Assembly (NCBI GenBank): GCA_023213395.1
Contig: CM041465.1
Location: 202,189,741 to 202,253,740 of the forward strand
Origin: Cycas panzhihuaensis
Lineage: Eukaryota > Cycadophyta
Length of the DNA stretch: 64,000 nt
Direction: 5' to 3'
Shown here: piece by piece, positions 21,815 to 31,545 of the stretch
Position numbering within the stretch: position 1 is the stretch's first letter
Layout: every line of letters starts with the position of its first letter
Position numbers and translations under genes: made by a program
The notes under the pieces: model-generated
Databases searched by the model: none
Told to the model about the DNA's origin: nothing
What the model saw: only the letters and a program-made list of their open reading frames with translations

Positions 21815-21982
21815 TGCTAGAATATAATGTCTAACCCTTTTGTATATTAATGATACATGTCAATAACACGTGTCATTATGCTATGTGTCGATTTCAAAGT
21901 AGTTCCAGAGGGTTATAAACCCTAATTGTATATATATACTCATATACTCTCAATAAAATAATCAAGCATTATTCATTTGCCA
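21815..21982 (+). repeat. Element F 3' LTR (unpaired, right end approximate)
   Basis: It starts TGCTAGAATATAATG right after the polypurine tract and holds a TATA-like run (TGTATATATATACTC, about 21927-21941) and AATAAA near 21953. The end is set at a CA just before sequence that aligns with C and E gag on the other strand. No partner LTR exists in the window. Confidence 0.6.
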
Positions 21983-22590
21983 TTGTAGCTTCAATCCTAT
22001 AGTTTCCTTATATCTTTTGATTCTTTGTTCCTGCTAGAGAAGATGACCACATAAAATATCAAAGGTCATGTTAATTGATTATCCTCCTATTGTAAAAGTA
22101 TTTACTAGATTGTCAACTGATCTAGATAACTTGTTGAGCACAAGGCTGATAAGTTCTGGATTTAGGATAGGTTCACTGACAAATGCAAGCTTTTCTTTCA
22201 ACTCAGCTACCCTTGCGATGAAATCAGATATTAGTTCACCTTCCTTTAACTGGATCTAGTGCAATTATTCCCTTAGAGAAATTATCTTGGCTTCATTTAC
22301 CTCCTAAAATAAGGAGGGAAGAATGCTTCAGGCTTTAATACCTAAGGTGGTCTCACTAATATGAGTTAACATGGAATCAACCACTGACAGGGTGATGGCA
22401 ACAAGAGCATTGTTGTTCCTTTTCTCCCAACTAGATAATTTGGCTCTATCAACATTCCCTAGATTGGCTTCTATTTAACTATACTCCATGCATTTTTTGC
22501 AGACAAGATATTCTTCATTTTAATTTTCCAAGTAGGATAATTTGGTCCAGTAAGCTTATCATTTTCACTTAAAGAGTACATGGAAGCCAT
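21983..22590 (-). pseudogene. Element E gag, N-terminal two thirds
   Basis: The start codon is ATG at 22588-22590, giving MASMYSLSENDKLTGP, NYPTWKIKMKNILSA, VVDSMLTHISETT, LREQLHQIQLKEGELISDF and ELISLVLNKLSRSVDNLV. This is the same gag type as C (31546-32335). At least four stops are present. It ends where F begins, so the Arg/Gly-rich tail and zinc knuckle are lost. Element D is inserted so that the A of the start codon is the last base of the target duplication. Confidence 0.83.
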
Positions 22591-22594
22591 TTTA

Positions 22595-23140
22595 TGTTAA
22601 ACCTTATGTTTACATGTTAAGTATATGTACTTTATTTTTCATGTATTATTTGTACTTTTGTACTTTATGGGGTGACTTATCACTTAAGTGATAAAGTGCA
22701 CACCCACATTCTTTCCTAGTGACACAATATTGTCACTTAAGGGTCAAATGGGCCCCCATGCACTTTTGCTCACTTGAGAGCCCAAAAGGACACATGTCCT
22801 ACATGCAAGGCATGTACCTTGGATGTTTGACAAGTGTCAAACATCCAATGCCTTAAATCTCTTCTATCATTCTATATATTGAGACCTATTCTCATGTTTC
22901 TCATGTAAAGTTAAAGCTGTATTGTTATGCTGTCAGTTTGCTAATCAAACTGATATTGATTTGAAGATTGGAAAATTTCCATCTTCTCCCATTTGGTATC
23001 ATTTGCTCTCTCTCTTTGTGCTTTGATCTTGCTCATGTTAATCTTATTTTCATTGTTAGTCTAGATTTCTTGCTTTCTAGAACTATAGTGAATCTATCTC
23101 CTAGATCTTGGGTTTCATACGCCTTTTGGCCCTTTCAACA
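22595..23140 (+). repeat. Element D 5' LTR
   Basis: It is 546 bp, TGTTAAACC to CTTTCAACA, and matches 30113-30659. It contains an 18-bp perfect palindrome at 22677-22694 and a 26-bp inverted repeat with 12-bp arms at 22821-22846. Confidence 0.95.
22873..22879 (+). promoter_or_regulatory. Candidate TATA box in element D 5' LTR
   Basis: TCTATATATTGAGACC in the LTR middle has the composition and position of a copia promoter. The same stretch is present in both D LTRs and in A. Confidence 0.5.
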
Positions 23141-23142
23141 TT

Positions 23143-23154
23143 TGGTATCAGAGC
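23143..23154 (+). other. Element D primer-binding site
   Basis: TGGTATCAGAGC lies two bases after the 5' LTR. It is a perfect match to the initiator Met-tRNA PBS consensus. Confidence 0.95.
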
Positions 23155-25725
23155 TAGAGGAAACTAGTTCCCTCTGTTCTGATTTTTCTTGTTTAAGGAA
23201 GATTTAGGGTGGGTTTTACAACCCCTTGGTGATGACCTTCACTCTCCGAAGGCGATCCAAGGCTTGTTTAAGCTCACAACTGCAGATCAAGCCTTTTTCT
23301 AAGTATTTTAAAAGCCATAGCTAATTATTTTCAGATCTGAATTTTTTCAGACCTTATCAAAGGTGTAACACTCACTGTTTTTTCAAAAAACAGTGATTTT
23401 TCTTAATTATCTTCCTTAAAAAAAAAAATCTTTTGTAATTTAAAGGCAGATCTCAGGAGTTTATATGTGTTTTTTTATTGAAAATCAGACCTTCAGTCAC
23501 TACATTCAGTTTGCACCTGGTTTTCACTATTTCAGGTCATCTTTCTACTGACAGAGTAAATTTTTTTTAACAAAATCACTTGTTTCTACTAGCTGCCCCA
23601 TGTCCGATCCTTCCTGCAGGTTTTGTGATCATACTCAATAGGCTCTTAGCCTCTAAAAATTTCCTGAGTGACTTCCTCTGTTCTATTGGCTCTGTTGGGC
23701 ACCATCACAAAGCTGGACAACTTTGGAAATCACTGTGCAGACTTGTTACTGCACCCAACAACCCCTTGGAAGGTAGTAGTGTTCATCGTGGGTCCCATGG
23801 AGTCCGTACGGTGATCGGACGTCACCCTAACTGTGCACGACACCAACTTTTCCATTCGGGGACCATGCGCCCAACTAGTTGGTTTCTTGACCTTGATCGC
23901 TTCGTGCGATCAATTAACGGTCTTGAAACTATGAGAAAGTCTTTGTTGGAGTATTGCAGGCCCACACATAAGATCTTAGCAGAATTTGAAGTCTTTTCAA
24001 GCCATACGGAGCAGATTGAACGACGTCGTTTGTGCGCCTCTCTTCACGAAGAATCACTTTGTTTAATCTCCACATAGCACCAAATCACTCAAAGCGAGTC
24101 TGGAATTCATTATGGTCAGTAGAGAAATCCAGATCTAAAATTAAATCACTGATTCGATTGATCATGCGATCAGGTTTTTGATCTGTTCAAATATTTTTTC
24201 GACACAGTCGCCACAAGTCTGTTGAATTTTTTTAGTTTGAAAAATTCGAAGTTGTAACTTTATAAAAAATAACTTTAGTTTATGTATTTTAGAATATTCA
24301 AAAGAATATTCCTTTTTTAATAAACCTAAAGTTACAAAGCCTTTATACTTTAAGTGATTTTAATACTTTTTTTAATCACTTCTATATAATTTCAACCCTT
24401 TTTTCACTTTGTTGAGTGTATTTAACACATAAAAAATTTTGCATTTGTGTTATTTAACTCAAATTAAGTGCTTTTGAGTTATTTCTATCATTATAAAGGC
24501 GAAAAAAAAATAATAATCAATTGCTCTTAAGTCATTTTCTAAGGCTCCCTGCGAGGTGTCCATTAAAAAGTCAAATTTTTAACCTTCACTAAGCCTTTTT
24601 TTAAGCATTTTAAAGTTTTTTAACACTTAAGAATTCTTGCATAAGTGTTAATTTGCTTTATTGAAGTGATTTTAAGTATTCTTTATATTGTAAAAGTGAT
24701 ATTTATCACTATTTTAAATCATTTTTCTAAGGCACCTTACATGGTGACCTATTGCCCTTAGTCATAAAAAAAGGCTCAAAACATTTTTACTTAATAAAAT
24801 CACTTATTTTGTTGATCGTTGGGACTATTTTAAAGTCCCAACACTTACCGCTTAGTGTCTTCATTTCGCAAGTGGTCTTCTTCTCTTCATCTTGAGCATT
24901 AAAAGGAACCCACTTGTACTTTTCATTACAAGGCTTTACTTTTTGAGTACTTAGCATCTTTTTTTTAAGTACTTACTTTCTCAACATTTTTCATTATACT
25001 CAAACATATTTTTACCTGGATTTGATAGCACTATTTCACTTCATAAAGTGCTCTTGTAACAAACATTTCTAAACATTCATTTGATGTACTAGTTTGCTTT
25101 TTTTAAAAGTTCTTTCCTTGTAAGCTTAATCAAACATCTTTCATAAAGTACATCATCTAAGTAAAATAAACTCTAAGTCCACTTTAATCTTCTAAAAAGT
25201 AGGTTTAAAATCAAGTAGGAGAGGCCTGAAAAGGTTCAAACCTTGCCTCTAAAATAACCTTAAGCTTGGTGCATTCCCTATGGGACCAACCGATCGTACG
25301 GTCAATGCATGACAATTAAGGTTGCTTGAGAAAAAAGAGGTTCGAAAATGGTGTTATTGGGTCTGCGAATCCTAGGAAAAACATAGTACGTCCATGCAGA
25401 TCAACCATATATGTCTTGTCCTAGATTTGACTTAGCCAATTGTTGGATCTCTTGTATAGATCAGGGTTAAACCAACTCTTTTGCCTAATCCTCCATCCCC
25501 CATCACTCCATTCAGTTGTTGGATCTTTTAGAAAGATCATGACTATTGGTTTATTGGAAGGTGGAACTTAAGCAACGAAAGCTTTGAGTTTCTAAGTCAT
25601 CTGCTAGCTTCAAGTTTTACAACTTCAACATGGTTACTATAAATATACTTAATGCATGTACTATGAGATTAATAGGACAATATAACTATCAAGAATAGAA
25701 GAGGGTAACACAAAACCTCTTAATA
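23155..25725 (+). other. Element D leader, 2.57 kb
   Basis: Long untranslated region between PBS and gag. A relatively GC-rich part (about 23580-24080) contains a 165-codon open frame with no recognisable domain; I do not call it a gene. Next comes an AT-rich stretch with GCCTTAG/CTAAGGC modules, then a block at about 25190-25430 shared with A, H and I leaders. Confidence 0.75.
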
Positions 25726-25790
25726 ATGAACGAATTTTGGGGTTATATTTCTAGAAGAATACCTCAACTTGTACCTGTTGAAGATGATCG

Positions 25791-25876
25791 TGTTGACTTT
25801 ACCGTCATACCAAAACCTCGAGGCAGTAGTCGAGAGGGCTCCACCACCAGACATTGAACTCACATGGCGTTTCACA
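25791..25876 (-). repeat. TRIM 3' LTR (86 bp)
   Basis: Plus-strand TGTTGACTTTACCGTC to GGCGTTTCACA. It differs from 25968-26056 at three substitutions plus a short variable patch (CACATGG against CCGCGCACGG). Confidence 0.92.
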
Positions 25877-25953
25877 CCCAAGTCCGTGATTTCCGCACAT
25901 CCACGGCGCAATTCGTGCAACCGTAGGAGGGAGCGGGGATGGAACCCGGGCGT

Positions 25954-25967
25954 CGGCTCTGATACCA
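25954..25967 (-). other. TRIM primer-binding site
   Basis: Minus-strand TGGTATCAGAGCCG directly abuts the 5' LTR. It is a perfect match to the Met-tRNA PBS core and fixes the orientation as minus. Confidence 0.92.
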
Positions 25968-26056
25968 TGTTGACTTTACCGTCATACCAAAACCCCGAGG
26001 CAATAGTCAAGAGGGCTCCACCACCAGACATTGAACTCCGCGCACGGCGTTTCACA
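25968..26056 (-). repeat. TRIM 5' LTR (89 bp)
   Basis: Partner of 25791-25876, bounded by TG and CA and followed by the GATCG target duplication. Confidence 0.92.
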
Positions 26057-26860
26057 GATCGTATTATTGTTCATCCTGATCTTGCTTGTGTTACTGCTTG
26101 GGAAGCCAAAGATGAAATTGCTTTGGCATTTTTACATATGATCATTGATGTTCATATTGACCAAAATATTGTATGTGCAAAAGCTTCTAAGGAAGCACGG
26201 GATATTTTATCATCTCTGTATGAAAGACAAGATAAATCTCGCATTTTGATGGTGAAATCCAAATTGTATTCTTTGAAATTTGTCAAAGCCTATGTCGGTT
26301 TTTCTTTTCTCCATTAAGGAGATATGTGATGAATTGAATACATTGGATAAACTTGCTTCCAGGGACGAGCTTATAACGATAATTGTTAAAGCATTGCCTA
26401 AAGATTATAATGGATTTATATCGTCCACTACACGAGATGGTTCACTTTCAAGAATGTCTTTCAATCAACTTGAAAGTTTCTTGCCTCAAGAGGAGTAGAT
26501 TTATATGAAGGAATATAATGATGAGCCATCTACTTCAAGAGCATTCACGACCAAATTAAAGGCCAAGCAAAATCCCAAACTGTCATTTTCAAAGTAGTTT
26601 GGAAACATAAACATTGGTTCCTCAAAAACTAATGTCATCTGTCATTATTGTGGCCAAGTGGGCCATATGGATCTTAAATGTAGAAAGAAACAAGCCGATC
26701 TCCAACACACACGATAGTCGTAGCAACCACGTCAGTAGTATCAGAGACAACAGTAGCCACATCAACAATTCCAGCAACAGTAGCGATTTGAGCAACAACA
26801 ACAACAACCCCCTCGACCAAATCAAGGTGCATATCGAGGAAATCAAAGAGGAATGGGGGG

Positions 26861-27480
26861 GGGGGTTAGAGGTGGTAATCAATACCACTTTAATCAGTTT
26901 GCAGATGAGGATAAGCTATTTTGTGCTCATCATACCTCCAAGGTTGATCAAACTTGGATCATTTACTTAGGGGCAACTCAACACATGACTAGGAGTGAAT
27001 AACTCCTTTGTGACATCCAAGAAGGAAAAGGTCAATCAGTGACCTTCGACAACAATGAGTCAGTTAAGATTTTGGCATAGGCACAATTGCCCCATTTCAT
27101 TCTCCTTCCAATCCTTCATCCACATTTCCCAATGGCAATGCTTACCTTATACCTTCCATGGAGAAGAGTTTGCTATGTGTTAGCAAATTGGACAAGCAAT
27201 AGATGAGCATTTTGTTCAAAAATAGGAAATGTATAATAAGTGACAAGAATGATCATGTGGTGGCCATTGGACATGAGGATCATGGCCTTTACAAGTTGGA
27301 TGCTAAAAATATAATACTTGATTCTGCTTACTCTAGTTCTATTGTCACTCAATCTTTGTCCAAGATGCAACTTTGGCATCGACGTTTAGGCCACTTGAGC
27401 TTAGACAATATCAAGCAGATGGTGAACAAAAATATGGTGCATGGACTTCCAAAGCTATATGGCTCAAAATGTCTTTGTGA
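26861..27480 (+). pseudogene. Element D protease and pre-integrase region
   Basis: ADEDKLFCAHHTSKVDQTWI precedes a protease site now read as FTYLGATQHMT (DSGATQHMT type, active Asp lost). A stop follows TRSE. The pre-integrase part (from 27203) has NDHVVAIGHEDHGLYKLDAK, LSKMQLWHRRLGHLSLDNIK and KCLCEVFIMGTQHRLPF. The zinc-region Cys usually found at CEACIM is replaced by Phe here. Confidence 0.82.
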
Positions 27481-28430
27481 AGTATTTATAATGGGAACAC
27501 AACATCGTTTGCCTTTCCCTAAAGACAAAGCTTGGCATGCATCGTATTCTTTGTAGTTGATACATTTGAATTTGTGCAAACCCATGTCCACCGCATCCTT
27601 TGAAGGAGCTTTGTATCACATCCCCTTCATTGACGATTTCTCCCACAAAGTTTGGGTTTACTTCATCAAACACAAGTCTGAAGCATTCCAAAAGTTTAAG
27701 AAATTCAAACTTGAAGTGGAGAACGACTCTGACTACTCAATCAAAATTCCAAGGTTAAACAATGGAGGTGAATTCACTTCAAAGGAATTCATCCAATTCT
27801 GCAAGGATAACAACATTTAGAGACAGCTTACCATTCATCATACTCCTCAATAAAATAGAGTCTCTGAAAGGATGAACAGAACTTTGGCTAACAAAGTCAA
27901 AGTAATGATGCATGCAAAGGGACTCACTCGAACTTACTGGGCAGAAGCACGCCACACAACTGCCTATGTGGCAAATCAGAGTCCAACATCAGCAATCACC
28001 GACATCACACTAGAGGAGGCATGGTCTAGCAAAAAGCCAACTATCAGCCATTTGAGGACATTTGGGTGTATTGCATACATGCACATCCCCGATCAGTAAA
28101 AAACTAAGTTAGACAAACATAGTCTAAAATGCATTTTTGTAGACTATGCCATTCATAATAAAGCTTACAAGTTGTATGATCCCATTGGGAAGAAAATGCA
28201 TCTCTCAAGAGATCTAATTTTTGTTGAAGATAAGCATAAAGAGTTGGATTCAACATCCATCCAACCTCCTATTGATAAAGGCAAAAAGATTGTTGAGGCT
28301 TTTCTTCCCTCTCAATCTTCAACTCCATGCACATCATCTGCACCTGTTGGTCCGTCCACATCATTAGAATCGATTCCACTTAATCCTAGTACATCTTCTA
28401 TTGATCAACCACTTAAAAGATCTTGAGGTT
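27481..28430 (+). pseudogene. Element D integrase
   Basis: Core pieces: LIHLNLCKPMSTAS, where the first Asp is Asn; IPRLNNGGEFTSKEF, where the second Asp is Asn; and RVSERMNRTLANK with the Glu kept. Two of three catalytic residues are therefore lost. TDITLEEAWSSKKPTISHLR and a Ser/Pro-rich linker follow. Stops occur at 27554-27556 and near 27819, 27852 and 28099. A-element integrase is the closest match in the window. Confidence 0.87.
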
Positions 28431-29490
28431 CAAGTTGCATCAGTAAAAAAGTTACCCAAATGGTATACTCACAATGTTCATGATGACCTGATTGTTGAAG
28501 GAAAACGTCTATCAAAATATAGGTAGCAAATCAATTATGCACTTATGGTTGAAGTGCTTTGTGTTGATGAGTCTTCCACTTTTGAGGAGGCTTATAAAAA
28601 TGAAAATTGGAAGACTTCCATCGATGAAGAAATCCATTCTATTAAAAAGAATGGAACTTGGCATTTGGTTGAATTGCCTAAACATAAACAAACAATCAGT
28701 TGCAAATGGGTCTATAAGACCAAATTCCATTCTAATGGTACACTTAAGCGGCATAAGGCCTGCCTTGTTGCAAAAGGCTTCAAACAAAAAGAAGGCATAG
28801 ATTATAAGGAGACTTTTGCACCTATTGCCAACATGAACACTATCAGACTCATCTTGGCCTTAGTAGTTCAATGCAAATGGCCAGTTTATCATATGGATGT
28901 GAAGAGCGGCTTTCTCAATGGCGAACTTCAAGATGAGGTATACTTAGAGCAACCTCTTGGTTACAAAGTACAAGGCAATGAGCACTTGGTTTGTCACTTA
29001 AAAAAAATATTGTATGGTTTGAAACAAGTTTTAAGAGCATGGTACTCAAATATTGATGATTATTTTTTTAGACATGGGTATCATCAATCTACTTCAGATC
29101 CTAACTTGTACATCAAAGTTGGGAAAGACCGTGCTATCTTTATTGTCTTGTATGTTGATGACTTAGTGATCACTGGTAATGACACTAAGATGTTACAGAT
29201 TCTCCAGTATGATTTAAAAAGGAGTTTTGAGATGACAGATCTTGGACTTCTCCATTATCTTTTAAGCTTTAAAGTATGGCAATAGCCAGGCTATATCTTC
29301 ATCTCCCAAGCCAAATATTCTTGGGACATTTTGTAGTAGTTTAGGATTCATGACTGCAAACCAGCGCCTACATCCATGGAAAATAGAACAAAGCTTACTC
29401 TCAATGAGAAAGCTAAATTAACAGATCCCACTCTTTACTAGTAGTTGATTGGTAGCCTTATCTATCTCACCAACACTCGCCCAAACATCG
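28431..29490 (+). pseudogene. Element D reverse transcriptase
   Basis: A 246-codon open stretch (28545-29285) has ENWKTSIDEEIHSIKKNGTW, CKWVYKTKFHSNGTLK, YHMDVKSGFLNGELQDEVY, LYGLKQVLRAWY and FIVLYVDDLVITGNDTK. Both parts of the catalytic Asp triad (MDVK and YVDD) are intact. The distal part, after a stop at 29283-29285, continues with ISQAKYSWDIL, two stops and SLIYLTNTRPNIAF. Confidence 0.9.
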
Positions 29491-30100
29491 CATTTGTAGT
29501 TGGGATTTACTCTAGTTACATGTTTCAACCCAATTAGAATATTAGAATGCAGCCAAACGCATACTCAAATACATCAAAGGCACATTGCAGCATAGCCTTC
29601 AGTATGCACATGATGAGAAATTCACTTTGGAAGGGTTCTTAGATTATGATTTGGCAGGTTGCCAAGATAGCAGGAGATCAACCTCGGGTTACTGTTTTGC
29701 CCTTGGTTTAGGAGTTGTTTTGTGGAGTTGCAAGAAGTAACCCAATGTTACCTTGTCCTCCACTAAAGTAGAGTACAAGGCTGCAGTCAACGCAGCTCGT
29801 GAAAGTATCTGACTACGACGAATGCTTGGGGAGCTTAGACTTGAGTAAGATCACCCCATTAGGATATATTGTGACAATCAAAGTGTGCTCAAATTGGCCA
29901 AGAATCCTGTCTTTCATGTACGGACCAAACATATTGAGGTTCATTATCACTTCATCATAGAGTATGTATAAAATGGTGAGATCAACCTCCGATATAGACC
30001 AACAGAGCAGCAGGCAACAGATATCTTTACCAAGCCACTTGATAGAGAAAAATTTGTAAAATTTAGAGATGGTCTAGGGGTATGACTTAACATTGTAAAC
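29491..30100 (+). pseudogene. Element D RNase H
   Basis: Fragments in changing frames correspond to SRRSTSGYCFALGLG, LWSCKK, the CDNQSVLKLAKNPVFHVRTK-like segment near 29870-29925 and the TKPLDREKFVKFRDGL-like end near 30030-30075. Stops and shifts are numerous. The domain ends about 30 bp before the polypurine tract. Confidence 0.78.
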
Positions 30101-30103
30101 AAT

Positions 30104-30112
30104 AAGGGGGGG
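30104..30112 (+). other. Element D polypurine tract
   Basis: AAGGGGGGG directly abuts the 3' LTR. Confidence 0.88.
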
Positions 30113-30659
30113 TGTTAAACTTTATATTTACATGTTTAGTATATGTACTTTATTTTTTATGTATTATTTGTACTTTTATACTTTATGGGGTGACTTATCA
30201 CTTAAGTGATAAAGTGTACACCCACATTATTTTCTAGTGACACAACATTGTCACTTAAGGGTCAAATGGACCCCCATGCACTTTTGCTCACTTGAGAGCC
30301 CAAAAGGACACATGTCCTACATGCAAGGCATGTACCTTGGATGTTTGATACTTGTCAAACATCCAATACCTTAGGTCTCTTCTATTACTCTATATATTGA
30401 GACCTCTTCTCATGTTTTTCATATAGAGTTGAAGTTGTATTGTTTATGTTGCCAGTTTGCTAATCAAACTGATATTGATTTGGAGATTGGACCAATTCCA
30501 TCTCCTCCCATTTAGTATCATTTGCTTTCTCTCTTTGTGCTTTGATCTTGTTCATGTTAATCTTATTTTCATTGTTAGTCTAGATTTTTTACTTTCTAGA
30601 ACTAGAGTGAATCTATCTTCTAGATCTTGGGTTTCATGGGCCTTTTGGCCCTTTCAACA
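30113..30659 (+). repeat. Element D 3' LTR
   Basis: It is 547 bp, partner of 22595-23140, followed by TTTCA (target duplication with one mismatch). Confidence 0.95.
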
Positions 30660-30664
30660 TTTCA

Positions 30665-31311
30665 AGCAGGGGAAAACTGCATGGACAAAATTGTACAGTA
30701 TTGTACGACTATATAGGTTTTTGAGGGTAAAAATTGAAATGGGACTTATTTTAAAGCTTGTCTAGTTACCTATGCAAACTTGAAGATGGATTTTGAATCA
30801 GATGTCTAGTTAAGGAGAAAATTGCCATGAAAGCTCTATGGGCAACTAGGGTTTAAAAGAGAATTTTACAGATACTTTGAAAAATCTCAAGTAAAATCCT
30901 GCAAAATAGTACTTGATAGAAAGCTCTTGAGAAATAGAAGATGATGCACCCAATTTCTAAAAGAAATTTGAAAAATTTGAGAGAAATCGACTGAGGAATG
31001 CCCAAACTGAATTTTTTGAAAAAGCTCAGATTTTCGCTGATGTAGACCAAATTCAAGGCCGGTCCTTTGAAGAAAAATAATCTTCGTACAGAGGAGCACA
31101 ATTTGGGAGAGGTTTGATTCGTTCTTATAATATCAAAAATTTTCTATCTGTATGAATCCGTACAGGTCAACACGCTTTTGTATTGATTCAATTCGTAGGC
31201 CGTACTACTTCTTTAGAATATCTTCTTAAGCTTATACTAAGTGGTCCCTTCAAACTCCCTTGATTTGATGCAGAAAAACTAAAGTCTCCAATAGATCATC
31301 CCTTCAGTCCT
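30665..31311 (-). other. Element E leader
   Basis: Noncoding stretch between E's PBS and the start codon of E gag. The gag start lies on the far side of D, at 22590. No gene is supported. Confidence 0.7.
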
Positions 31312-31323
31312 ACTCTGATGCCA
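31312..31323 (-). other. Element E primer-binding site
   Basis: Minus-strand TGGCATCAGAGT directly after the 5' LTR, with two mismatches to TGGTATCAGAGC. Confidence 0.82.
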
Positions 31324-31545
31324 TGTTAAAAAAAACTTTTGTAAATAAAAAAATGTCTTCTTCACACTATTCTCAAGTGAGAGACTCACTAATACATATA
31401 TATGAAAGGTTGCAAAAAGTGGCCAATGAGAGAGAGCCAAAAGAAAACACTTTGCACAACTTTTAATTGTAACATAAGTTGTGTTCTAACTAAGGTTCTA
31501 AGTTAGCATAATAATAATAATCTAAGTAAAACCTTAAGCTTAACA
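31324..31545 (-). repeat. Element E 5' LTR
   Basis: It is 222 bp, partner of 15285-15501; the homology stops exactly at TAACA on the outer side. Confidence 0.88.

Larger units (their letters stand above)
18661..21982 (+). mobile_element. Element F: 5'-truncated Ty1/copia retrotransposon in E
   Basis: Plus-strand protease, integrase, RT, RNase H, polypurine tract and a short 3' LTR are present. The 5' LTR, leader and gag are absent. The left end is the tandem-repeat junction with E at 18600-18660. The right end is placed where minus-strand E gag resumes, about 21983. No target duplication is visible, so a deletion has probably removed F's 5' end together with part of E gag. The coding region is fairly well kept (few stops). 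Confidence 0.82.
25791..26056 (-). mobile_element. TRIM/SMART-type miniature LTR retrotransposon
   Basis: It is 266 bp, flanked by perfect 5-bp duplications GATCG (25786-25790 and 26057-26061). Two near-identical direct repeats of 86 and 89 bp, each TG...CA, enclose 91 bp that has no coding capacity. On the minus strand the inner sequence starts with TGGTATCAGAGCC, a Met-tRNA primer-binding site, directly after the LTR. These are the diagnostic parts of terminal-repeat retrotransposons in miniature; total size is close to that known for SMART elements (under 300 bp). Such elements need enzymes from autonomous elements. Confidence 0.93.
25726..26860 (+). pseudogene. Element D gag, split by a TRIM
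   Basis: ATG at 25726 gives MNEFWGYISRRIPQLVPVED, then the 266-bp TRIM plus 5-bp duplication interrupts after codon 21 and shifts the frame. Gag resumes as AWEAKDEIALAFLHMIIDVH, SLYERQDKSRILMVK and FSIKEICDELNTLDK in two frames (shift near 26290). A stop follows QEE at 26496-26498. The zinc knuckle CHYCGQVGHMDLKCRKK near 26639-26690 is intact (CX2CX4HX4C). A run of 11 G at 26855-26865 marks the gag/protease boundary, where A and H have seven. Confidence 0.9.
22595..30659 (+). mobile_element. Element D: full-length Ty1/copia retrotransposon nested in E, with a TRIM in its gag
   Basis: It is 8065 bp including the 266-bp TRIM. LTRs of 546 and 547 bp, a perfect PBS, a 2.6-kb leader, gag, protease, integrase, RT, RNase H and a G-rich polypurine tract appear in order. 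Flanking pentamers TTTTA (22590-22594) and TTTCA (30660-30664) agree at four of five positions. The LTRs are about 93% identical by eye. Its proteins and LTRs are those of the A/H/I group, on the opposite strand. Confidence 0.94.
15285..31545 (-). mobile_element. Element E: Ty1/copia retrotransposon in C gag, carrying F, D and the TRIM
   Basis: LTRs of 217 and 222 bp (15285-15501 and 31324-31545) match. Between them, on the minus strand, are a PBS, a leader (30665-31311), gag (21983-22590) and protease to RNase H (15517-18597). Elements D (22595-30659) and F (about 18661-21982) interrupt it. The C-terminal part of E gag, including its zinc knuckle, is missing where F lies. Flanking pentamers ATGTT and ATTCT agree at only three positions, so the target duplication is decayed or the flanks have been altered. 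E resembles its host C in gag and LTR ends. Confidence 0.85.

Noticed and set aside
22821-22846. LTR palindrome as a microRNA precursor or terminator
   Set aside because: The arms are only 12 bp with a 2-base loop, too short for a plant miRNA precursor; polymerase II terminators of this form are not established in plants.
23580-24077. 165-codon frame in the D leader as a captured host gene
   Set aside because: There is no recognisable domain and no matching frame in A, H or I; kept only as an observation.
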